7,338 bases of DNA from Bacteroidales bacterium. GTDB taxonomy: Bacteria > Bacteroidota > Bacteroidia > Bacteroidales > UBA7960. Below are positions 1 through 6,600 of the stretch, piece by piece. Under the pieces are notes generated by a model. The model saw only the letters and a program-made list of their open reading frames with translations. It made no database searches and had not been told where the DNA came from. The stretch covers positions 1-7,338 of the forward strand of contig SKTQ01000129.1 in the NCBI GenBank assembly GCA_007122505.1, written 5' to 3'. Made by a program: the position numbers and the translations under genes. The stretch's first letter is position 1, and each line of letters starts with the position of its first letter.

Positions 1-804
1 CCGGTTGAGGCTAATGAGCCGCTGCACGTAATTGTTCACCTCCGTTTCACTCCATCGCAGTTCGGCCGGCGAATTATCGCAGATAAGGGCCAGCTTAAGG
101 GTTTCGCGGTTAGGAGCCTCCAGGCTGTGCATCCGAACAAGGCCATAAGCATGAATAACGAGCAGAAGGGCAATGACGGTAAGCAGGAAGGATCTGTTCT
201 TATTCGCGAGGTAATCAGCCAGCAACAGGTTGATCATTACCAAAAACCAGGATATAACACCCACACCGCCCAGCTCGGCCAGCTGCAAAAACCAGGTATT
301 GCCGGCCTGGGTATATCCAAAAAAGTGATAGAGCCAGGGGGACCCCCTGAAAGCGATACTTATCAAGGATTCAAGGGCAACATACGCGGACGCAAGCGTG
401 GGAAAGGTGAGCCATGCCCACTTCTTCAATTCCCCGGACCTTTCAAAAAGCTTTGCCGCCAGTCCAAATAGCAGCAGGAATTTCACTGCATTGAAAAGCA
501 GGAGGGCTAACCATACGAATACGCCCGGAAAAACGGCGTTGCCCGTAAAGGCAGCCACAACCGGAAAGGCCCAGCTTTGGGTGATGGCCGCCTGTGTGAT
601 GCCGGTGATTGTCCCGGCCAGCATCCCGGTTTTGACACCGGCCCGGTGTTTTTTCAGCAGGAAAAAAACCGGCACGTAGCATACCCATCCCATCCACCAG
701 TAAAGATGAATGATAGCCAGTCCCGATAAAATGCCTGAAAGGATTGACAGAAAAAGGATAGCCGGCAGCTTTTTACGGACAATGGTTTTTGGTACAACCC
801 GCAT
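1..804 (-). CDS. Apolipoprotein N-acyltransferase (Lnt)-like membrane protein, C-terminal part outside the window
   Basis: The reading frame is open from an ATG at 804 to the window edge and gives 268 residues. Hydrophobic segments lie at about 14-50, 60-115, 130-152, 170-200 and 205-224. Residues 153-200 match the best conserved stretch of the Lnt membrane domain: RGSPW (153-157), GYTQ (163-166), then AELGG and a helix ending in LLLAD. From 236 the sequence (LKLALICDNSPAELRW) looks like the first strand of the CN-hydrolase domain, where Lnt usually has VQGN. Lnt adds the third acyl chain to lipoproteins at the outer face of the inner membrane, using a Glu-Lys-Cys triad. That triad lies beyond the window, so activity cannot be judged. 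The N-terminal half is divergent, so a paralogue with another acylation role is possible. The gene follows the secreted-protein gene by 20 nt, probably as one operon. An in-frame TTG at 819 is an alternative start. Confidence 0.8.
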   Translation of the reverse strand, partial: MRVVPKTIVRKKLPAILFLSILSGILSGLAIIHLYWWMGWVCYVPVFFLLKKHRAGVKTGMLAGTITGITQAAITQSWAFPVVAAFTGNAVFPGVFVWLALLLFNAVKFLLLFGLAAKLFERSGELKKWAWLTFPTLASAYVALESLISIAFRGSPWLYHFFGYTQAGNTWFLQLAELGGVGVISWFLVMINLLLADYLANKNRSFLLTVIALLLVIHAYGLVRMHSLEAPNRETLKLALICDNSPAELRWSETEVNNYVQRLISLNR

Positions 805-824
805 GGCTTTAGATAACAATGACG

Positions 825-1526
825 CTAATAAATCCTCCTGACAATGAACACCTTAGCAGATATGATCAGCGCCATTGCAAGCAGAAATGCCCAGGGCGCA
901 AGCGGCAACTGCTGTGCGTCAAAATTTGTGGTGAGTGTGATGGTTGTGGTGCCGGAACATAGGTCCATGGGGGTTTCATTATCACTTGACCTAAAAAGCC
1001 CGAATTTATATTCGGTGAGATTCAGCGCCTGTTCCGTGGCCCTGATGGAAAACTCCAATTCAGTTCCTTCGTTTGAGTCTAATGCTGGGTGGTTGTTGTT
1101 TGTGTCATAAGTGTCAAACAAAGATCCCGACAGAAATGTATCACAAGCTCCAGGAAATACCGAAAGCTGTTGTGTGCTGGGATCCTGATTTGTAAAGTGT
1201 GTTGACTCAGCAAAAACAAAATGGCCGCTGGTTTCATCGTCTGCAATGAGAGACCAGCTTGTACCATCGTCAAAGCTGTACCCCAGGTCTATGCTTGCTG
1301 GCGGAATAAGAAAAATAGAAGTATTCCCCATTTGAACCCTTAGGCGGATGTTATTTTGGTGTGTAAGAACAACAGGGGTTCTTTCATCTGCCTTCCAGGT
1401 GGCAGTGGTTTCGTCGCCGTCGTCATTGCGCCAGCGCCAGTTGCCCTGGCCCGGGGTAATTGCAAACGCAGGCAGCAACATGCCGGTAAAAATCAGTAGT
1501 AGGAGTAATTGTTTAACTTTTAGCAT
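825..1526 (-). CDS. Small secreted surface protein with signal peptide and C-terminal PLAPW-helix-RR anchor or sorting tail
   Basis: The product has 233 residues. I chose the ATG at 1526 because it places a clean signal peptide at the N-terminus: MLKVK, a leucine-rich core, and probable cleavage after LLPAFA (residue 22). The frame stays open to an ATG at 1631, but the added residues come from AT-rich spacer and would bury the signal. The mature part begins with NWRWRNDDGDETTATW (29-44), a motif I recall from Bacteroidota surface proteins. The rest alternates polar and hydrophobic residues like a beta sandwich. Two cysteines (128 and 190) could form a disulfide. The last 27 residues have PLAPW (208-212), one hydrophobic helix (212-229) and RRIY. 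This three-part layout resembles exosortase-type or IPTL-type sorting tails but could equally be a plain C-terminal anchor. No enzyme motif is visible and the function is unknown. An Lnt-like gene lies directly downstream. Confidence 0.8.
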   Translation of the reverse strand: MLKVKQLLLLLIFTGMLLPAFAITPGQGNWRWRNDDGDETTATWKADERTPVVLTHQNNIRLRVQMGNTSIFLIPPASIDLGYSFDDGTSWSLIADDETSGHFVFAESTHFTNQDPSTQQLSVFPGACDTFLSGSLFDTYDTNNNHPALDSNEGTELEFSIRATEQALNLTEYKFGLFRSSDNETPMDLCSGTTTITLTTNFDAQQLPLAPWAFLLAMALIISAKVFIVRRIY

Positions 1527-1641
1527 TTGGTGTTGTTTTTTAACAATCTTAATTTGAATGGAATTGTTATGGTTAATGGAAAAGCAAAATAATTGTTTAT
1601 TAATATGTAAAAATAAGAATAATTTTATCAAAAAATTAAAA

Positions 1642-1661
1642 TTCTGTTTTATAAAACTGAA
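1642..1661. promoter_or_regulatory. 20-bp near-perfect palindrome, possible operator
   Basis: TTCTGTTTTATAAAACTGAA is symmetric except for one mismatched pair (T1645 and T1658). Its core, GTTTTATAAAAC, is a perfect 12-bp palindrome. The distance to the secreted-protein start codon at 1526 is about 115 nt on the minus strand. This suits a dimeric regulator site or a small hairpin in the leader. AT-rich spacers also form such symmetry by chance, so the regulatory role is only inferred. Confidence 0.35.
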
Positions 1662-1699
1662 AAACTTTCAGGGCGAACACAACAAATGGGCCTGAATGA

Positions 1700-1828
1700 A
1701 AACTTAAAGAACTGAACCCGGTTTGTAAGGGAGAAGAACACCAAACAGATACCTGCTTTAAGGTTAAGGACGGCCGGGTGAATTTGCCTGAAGGCAACAT
1801 TGAGAATGCCCTGATACACTTTCGGTAA
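1700..1828 (+). pseudogene. Short stop-free stretch that reads like a gene remnant
   Basis: After a TGA at 1697 the frame is open for 42 codons to a TAA at 1826. It contains no ATG, GTG at its beginning or other convincing start. The translation ends VKDGRVNLPEGNIENALIHFR, split here as VKDGRVNLPEG and NIENALIHFR, and its composition is protein-like rather than spacer-like. GC content also rises here compared with the AT-rich sequence to the left. I do not recognise the family. It may be the tail of a decayed gene or chance. An opposite-strand frame at 1649-1843 (64 codons) covers the same DNA and is no more convincing. Confidence 0.15.
1784..1797. promoter_or_regulatory. Perfect inverted repeat TTGCCT-GA-AGGCAA upstream of the Nramp-like gene, possible operator
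   Basis: Two perfect 6-bp arms flank a 2-bp spacer, about 146 nt ahead of the ATG at 1944. With its flank it reads AATTTGCCTGAAGGCAAC. This resembles, from memory, the Bacillus subtilis MntR operator of the mntABCD genes (about TTTGCCTTAAGGAAAC). The symmetry is seen directly; binding by a DtxR/MntR-family regulator is inference. It overlaps a weak minus-7-like element at 1779-1786, which would suit repression. Confidence 0.3.
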
Positions 1829-1943
1829 AATACTGGTAAACAAAGGTTAAGCTGGCTTGGAACGACTCGAATATTAAAATCGGAGGTATTTCCCAGCAGT
1901 TATAAAGCAAACAGGATTCCATAATATCAACATTTCCTCACTC

Positions 1944-3350
1944 ATGAAAGCATTGCATACTACCTTTCGCACAAGATTACTGAGCATCTTGCTCTGGTCG
2001 GTGCTGTCGGCGGCATTTATCGGTCCGGGAACCATCATCACGGCATCGAGGGCCGGTGCATCCTTTGGTTTTTCATTGCTTTGGGCACTGTTGTTCAGCA
2101 CTATTGCATGCCTTGTGCTCCAGGAGGCAGGTGCGCGGATTCCGCTGGCCACCGGAAAAAACCTTGGTCAGACCATTGCCTTGCGTTATGGCCGAAACAG
2201 CCACGGCGGCTGGATGGGGTTGTTGTCTGTTGTTGCCATCGTATTGGGTGCCGCCGCTTATGAAATGGGCAACATACTGGGCGCGATTGCCGGTCTGGAC
2301 CATTTACTAAGTGTCAACCGCATCGTCATGGTGCTGGTAATCGGTGCGGTTGCGGCTGTAATCCTCAGCATTCCTTCCCTGCAGATTATAGCCAGGCTAC
2401 TCGGACTGGTGGTGGTTGCCATGGGAATAAGCTTTCTCGGAACGGCCATCATGTTGCGCCCGCCAATTGGTGAGCTCCTTGCGGGTGCCCTGGTGCCCGC
2501 CCTGCCCGGTGAACCCCTGGCCGCATTGCTGGTGCTCGGACTGATCGGCACCACCGTAGTACCTTACAACCTTTTTCTGGGTTCCGGTGTGTATCCCCAT
2601 GGGCAAAGCCTTTTCGACATGCGCCTTGGACTGGGTATTGCCATCATCCTCGGCGGCATAGTATCGATGGCTGTACTGGTTACAGGCACTGCCATCAGCG
2701 GAAGCTTCAGCATAGAAAACCTCGCCGATGCATTGTCGGACAAAATGGGTAGCTGGGCAATGTATTTATTCTTCTTCGGATTATTCTGTGCCGGCTTTAC
2801 ATCGGCTATCACGGCACCGCTGGCAGCTGCAGTGACCGTTAGAAGCATTTATGGAATCGACAAAGGAAATCGAACAACAACAGCAAATGCCGCACCTGAT
2901 GAGAAGAAAGAATACGAAATCCATCAAGATGGTGCGGTTGACAAAGCCAAACGCAAAAACTTTGACCTGAAATTTACCCTCGTATGGGCCTGCGTGCTTG
3001 CCTCCGGTATGTTTTTCGGATTGCTGAACATACGCCCGATACCCGCCATCATCGTGGCCCAAGCTCTTAACGGCCTGATCTTGCCGCTGATAAGCATATT
3101 CCTTTGGAAAATAACAGCCAGCAAGCACATCATGGGCGAGCGGCATGTCAACAGCCTTTTTTTAAATTTGCTCATGGGTGTGGTCGTAACCATTGCTACC
3201 ATGATCGGCCTGGCAAACATCATTGCTGCCACAAGCATATTAATTGGTTATGAGCAGCCCGCCGGAGCAGCCTACCTGATGTTGCTGGTTATAGCCTCAG
3301 GGATGATAGCTGTTATCGCGTTTTTTTGGCGTAAGAAACCAGTAACATGA
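1944..3350 (+). CDS. Nramp-family transporter lacking the canonical metal-binding residues
   Basis: The product is a 468-residue inner-membrane protein with about 11-12 hydrophobic helices: roughly 12-35, 42-64, 88-117, 127-148, 149-171, 191-217, 228-251, 268-299, 347-363, 366-392, 405-430 and 443-462. It belongs to the Nramp branch of LeuT-fold transporters. The stretch FIGPGTIITASRAGASFG (25-42), LLW, and LATGKNLGQ (68-76) align with MntH without gaps. MntH has DPGN where this protein has GPGT (27-30). In helix 6 the MPH motif is VPY (206-208, within IGTTVVPYNLFL), so the Asp, Asn, Met and His are all replaced. Canonical Mn/Fe transport is therefore doubtful. A highly charged loop (about 301-343) separates helices 8 and 9. 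The ATG at 1944 is taken as start because the first helix follows directly. No Shine-Dalgarno is seen close to it. The 5-oxoprolinase gene follows 342 nt downstream, on the same strand, and suggests an organic substrate. Confidence 0.9.
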   Translation: MKALHTTFRTRLLSILLWSVLSAAFIGPGTIITASRAGASFGFSLLWALLFSTIACLVLQEAGARIPLATGKNLGQTIALRYGRNSHGGWMGLLSVVAIVLGAAAYEMGNILGAIAGLDHLLSVNRIVMVLVIGAVAAVILSIPSLQIIARLLGLVVVAMGISFLGTAIMLRPPIGELLAGALVPALPGEPLAALLVLGLIGTTVVPYNLFLGSGVYPHGQSLFDMRLGLGIAIILGGIVSMAVLVTGTAISGSFSIENLADALSDKMGSWAMYLFFFGLFCAGFTSAITAPLAAAVTVRSIYGIDKGNRTTTANAAPDEKKEYEIHQDGAVDKAKRKNFDLKFTLVWACVLASGMFFGLLNIRPIPAIIVAQALNGLILPLISIFLWKITASKHIMGERHVNSLFLNLLMGVVVTIATMIGLANIIAATSILIGYEQPAGAAYLMLLVIASGMIAVIAFFWRKKPVT

Positions 3351-3363
3351 AACTCCCACGTTG

Positions 3364-3395
3364 AAAATCCCGACCTATTCGGGAACAGGATTTTT
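3364..3395 (+). terminator. Probable intrinsic terminator after the Nramp-like gene
   Basis: Fourteen nt after the stop codon, AAAATCC (3364-3370) pairs with GGATTTT (3388-3394), followed by one more T. An alternative inner stem pairs CCCGA (3369-3373) with TCGGG (3379-3383) around the 5-nt loop CCTAT. The A and T flanks would let it work in either direction. The stems share two C residues and cannot both form fully, which weakens the call. Confidence 0.5.
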
Positions 3396-3424
3396 GACAC
3401 AAAGGGGGGATGATTATGGGAGCT

Positions 3425-3490
3425 AAGAGGAAGAAGAAGAGAAGGAGAGAGGGGGGTGAGGGAGTGAAAGCAAGAAGAAAGTAAGAAAGA
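3425..3490 (+). repeat. Polypurine tract
   Basis: Over 66 nt only four bases are pyrimidines (T3457, T3465, C3471, T3482). It is built of AAG/GAGG-like units with a run of G at 3451-3456. It does not code for a plausible protein on either strand: the opposite strand gives a low-complexity Ser/Leu/Phe/Pro product. Strong purine asymmetry of this kind can form triplex DNA, but no function is shown. Confidence 0.6.
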
Positions 3491-3493
3491 TCT

Positions 3494-3542
3494 GAGTTGA
3501 GAGTTGATAGCGGAGAACTGAGAACTGGAAGCTGAGACTTAA
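3494..3542 (+). repeat. Degenerate 7-nt tandem repeat, followed by a 9-nt direct repeat
   Basis: Seven successive heptamers can be read: GAGTTGA, GAGTTGA, TAGCGGA, GAACTGA, GAACTGG, AAGCTGA, GACTTAA. The first two are identical, and units four and five differ only in the last base. The 3' edge passes into a perfect tandem 9-mer, GACTTAAGG, at 3536-3544 and 3545-3553. From memory, GAGTTGA/GAACTGA-like heptamer runs recur between genes in Bacteroidota genomes. Their role is unknown. Confidence 0.6.
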
Positions 3543-3569
3543 GGGACTTAAGGGAAGAGTAAGATTTAT

Positions 3570-3581
3570 GCTGTATACAGC
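3570..3581. promoter_or_regulatory. Perfect 12-bp palindrome GCTGTATACAGC, possible operator
   Basis: The palindrome is perfect over 12 bp and is centred about 117 nt ahead of the 5-oxoprolinase start codon. Position and symmetry fit a dimeric regulator site. No regulator gene is in the window, so the role is inferred only. Confidence 0.3.
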
Positions 3582-3610
3582 TAGTGTTGTATGAGATTGG
3601 TAACAAATTC

Positions 3611-3622
3611 GCCCTGTAGGGC
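3611..3622. promoter_or_regulatory. Small inverted repeat GCCCT-GT-AGGGC
   Basis: Perfect 5-bp GC-rich arms flank a 2-bp spacer in an otherwise AT-rich leader, about 70 nt ahead of the 5-oxoprolinase start. The layout (6- or 5-bp arms, 2-bp spacer) resembles the repeat at 1784-1797 upstream of the Nramp-like gene, but the arm sequences differ. It could be an operator; the loop is too short for a stable RNA hairpin unless the stem opens. Confidence 0.25.
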
Positions 3623-3692
3623 AACTTAAACACAACTACAAAAGCTAAACAACACATTTACAAAATTATGAACAGATGAAACTATAACGAGA

Positions 3693-6600
3693 ATGATTCC
3701 CTGGCATTTATACATCGACACCGGCGGCACGTTTACCGACTGCCTGGCGCGTGACCCACAAGGGCAGTGGCATCGCAGAAAGGTGCTGAGCAACGCATCC
3801 CTTCGCGGAAAAATCATCTCACAACCTGCTTCCAACCAGTTACATATTGAAGAGAGCTGGGGATTAGACAAAGATATCCTGGGTGGTTATGTTGTGAACA
3901 TACAGGGATTGAATCACAAACCCTTGCATGTCGTGTCTTATGCTCCGAATGAGCGAATCATTTCACTGAATGTGCCTTTGGAACAAGACCTTCGCAACGG
4001 TCATGGTTTTGAAATATCGGCCGGCGAAGAAGCCCCGGTTTTGCTTGCCCGTCTGTTAACCTCTACCCCGCTGGATCAATCGTTGCCGCCACTGGTCATG
4101 TATCTGGGGTCCACGCGGGGCACGAACGCCCTGCTCGAAAGAAAAGGTGCGCAAACAGCAATGGTTGTGACTAAAGGTTTTCGAGACCTGCTGGCTATTG
4201 GCACACAGCAACGCCCCGACATTTTTGCACGCGAAGTGATCAAAGCCCCACCGCTTCCTGCCTGTTTTATTGAAGCAGAAGAGCGCATGGATGCCGGGGG
4301 AAATGTGCTGCGTGCACCCGACACTGAAAAACTGAAACACGACATCAATACACTGAAAAATCAGGGTATAAAAGTGGTGGCCGTTTCGTTGCTGAATGCG
4401 CACAGCAACGACCAGCATGAAAAACATGTCGAAAGCCTGCTGAAAGAGGCCGGTATGGGTTACGTTTGCACAGGTACATCGCTTTCTCATTTCATAAAGT
4501 ATCTGCAACGCACCGAAACAGTGGCCGTCAATGCCTACCTGCAACCAGTTATTGATGAATATGTTCAAAATATTGACAGAGCGCTCTCAAATCATTTGCT
4601 TAAGAAGGCAAAAACAGGCAAGCCGGCCCTTGAACATTATAGCTTTATAGATGACAGCGAAGATTCCGGCAACGACCTCGCACACCGCCTGCTGGTGATG
4701 AACAGCGCCGGTGGGCTTCAAACAGCATCAGCCTTCCATCCGAAAGACAGTCTCCTGAGCGGTCCCGCAGGTGGAGTGGTGGGTGCGGCAAGCATCGGCA
4801 AAAATGCCGGTTTCAGCAAGCTGATCTCCTTCGATATGGGTGGCACCAGCACCGATGTGGCACGTTATGGCGGTAATTTCGATTACTGCTTCGAGCTGGA
4901 GGTTGGCAATGCACGCATTAACAGCCCGGCCCTGAACATCGAAACCGTTGCCGCTGGTGGTGGATCCGTATGTTATTATGATGGTTATACGCTTTGCGTT
5001 GGGCCCGAGAGCGCCGGTGCTGACCCCGGACCGGCGTGTTATGGTGCCGGAGGCCCTTTGACTATCACCGACGTGCATTTACTCGCCGGAAATCTGGACA
5101 TACAACAGTTTGGCATCCCGGTCTTCCCTGAAAAGGCAAGGAAAAAAATGGAAGAGATAAGGAGGCAAATTGAACAGCAAAGTGGCGAAAAACGCACTAC
5201 TGAGACATTGATTGAGGGTTTTTTGCACATCGCCAACGAAAAGATGGCCGGCGCAATCAGGAAAGTATCCATAGCCAAAGGATTTGAGCCTTCCGACCAT
5301 GCACTTGTGGCATTTGGCGGCGCCGGCGGACTGCACGCCTGCGAGCTTGCCGAACTCTTAGACATACAAACCGTGATCGTTCCAAACGATGCCGGCCTGC
5401 TCAGCGCATACGGCCTGTCAACAGCACAGGTGGAACGCTTTGCAGAGAAGCAGGTGATGCAGCCACTTGAAAAAACGAAGACAAAGATTGCTGCATATTT
5501 CAGGGAGCTGGAGCTTGAAGCACTCAGAAAATTAACAAATGAGCTTGGCCCTCAAACCATGCAGATACGGATGCGTACAGTCTATTTGCGTTTTTCCGGG
5601 CAGGATACCAGCATTGAGATAGTATATGAAAATCCGGACACGCTGTATGAACAGTTTCGTACACAGCATCAAAAAATTTACGGTTATGATCCCGGCAACA
5701 GGGAAATAGAACTGGAATCCATGCGCGTGATAGCCAGCACAGTGCCTGCTGAAGAAGCAAAAGCCAGCGTTACCCCTGACGGTGACACATCTGTCGACGG
5801 TTTCTTGTCGGGATCATCAAAAATACCATTGCCCAATCATTTTGTGAATGCGCTTGTTCATGGCAAACGCACCAAAACCCCTGTCTTTATTCGTTCAAAT
5901 ATTGCACATCATCATAAGGAAATCTTTGGGCCTGCAGTGGTGCTGGACAAATTCAGCACAACGGTCATAAAATCCGGATGGCGAATGAGTGTTGATCGTG
6001 AGTTGTCGATGATCATTACGCGCAAGGATATATATGATAAGGATTCAGATAGGAATACAGCCGGTAACCTGTCGCAGGCTGAAGAGATCCAATTGGAGCT
6101 GTTCACCAACCGTTTTATGCACATTGCATCAAATATGGGTGCGATGCTTGAACGCACAGCCATGTCGGTGAATGTAAAGGAGCGGCTCGATTTTTCTTGT
6201 GCCCTCCTGGATAGTTCCGGGCATTTGGTGGCCAATGCGCCACACATCCCCGTACATTTGGGCAGCCTGGGTGTTTGCGTACGGGAAGTGGTTAGCCGCC
6301 ATAAACTTCGGGCAGGCGACGTAGTGGTAACGAATCATCCGGCGTATGGCGGTTCGCACCTGCCTGACCTGACCCTCATCAAACCGGTTTACTCAAAAAA
6401 CAATGCTTTGCTGGGATATGTGGTTAACAGGGCCCACCACGCCGAGATGGGTGGAAAGACACCAGCCTCCATGCCGCCGGATGCCAGACACCTTGCCGAA
6501 GAGGGTGTTGTGATCCCTCCATTTTACCTGGTGCGAGACGGTGAAGCAAATTGGGAAGGAATGGGGGACATTCTGACAAAAGCGCCGTTTCCGAGCCGCG

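Larger units (their letters stand above)
1527..1943. other. Divergent intergenic region between the secreted-protein gene and the Nramp-like gene
   Basis: This 417-nt spacer separates two diverging transcription units, so promoters for both should lie here. The left part (about 1530-1660) is very AT-rich, as expected for a bacterial promoter region. I found no exact copy of the Bacteroidota promoter pair TTTG / TAnnTTTG at correct spacing on either strand. The nearest elements are TTATTTTG on the minus strand near 1587-1594 and TGAATTTG on the plus strand at 1779-1786, each with one mismatch and without a good upstream partner. The spacer holds two palindromes and a short stop-free stretch, listed separately. 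Confidence 0.7.
3351..3692. other. Spacer between the Nramp-like and 5-oxoprolinase genes
   Basis: This 342-nt spacer holds, in order, a probable terminator hairpin (3364-3395), a polypurine tract (3425-3490), a degenerate heptamer repeat (3494-3542), two small palindromes (3570-3581 and 3611-3622) and an AT-rich leader with two minimal reading frames (3668-3687). The presence of a terminator-like hairpin and a long leader suggests that the 5-oxoprolinase gene has its own promoter. I could not identify that promoter with confidence. Confidence 0.7.

Noticed and set aside
127..471. Plus-strand open frame of 114 codons
   Set aside because: It lies antisense to the conserved Lnt membrane domain, has no signal or family resemblance, and reads as low-quality sequence.
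834..839. AGGAGG on the minus strand ahead of the Lnt-like gene, resembling a Shine-Dalgarno site
   Set aside because: The two AGG triplets are the Arg-Arg codons of the upstream protein's tail, and the site is 29 nt from the ATG at 804 (14 nt from the in-frame TTG at 819). It is too far to decide the start.
1527..1631. Upstream extension of the secreted protein to an ATG at 1631
   Set aside because: The extra 35 residues are encoded by very AT-rich spacer and would place the signal peptide internally. The ATG at 1526 gives a standard signal peptide.
1669..1677. TTCGCCCTG on the minus strand, also present on the plus strand at 3608-3616
   Set aside because: A single shared 9-mer between two spacers is suggestive but can arise by chance, and only the second copy is part of an inverted repeat.
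2258..2554. Several 60-120 codon frames antisense to or in other frames of the Nramp-like gene
   Set aside because: They are shadows of a well-supported membrane protein gene and show no independent features.
3313..3657. Minus-strand open frame of 114 codons across the spacer
   Set aside because: Its product is low-complexity Ser/Leu/Pro/Phe sequence from the complement of the purine tract, and it overlaps the end of the Nramp-like gene and the terminator.
4056..4568. Minus-strand open frame of 170 codons
   Set aside because: It is fully antisense to the conserved HyuA half of the 5-oxoprolinase. Its Cys/His/Phe-rich product looks like the complement of that gene's codons.
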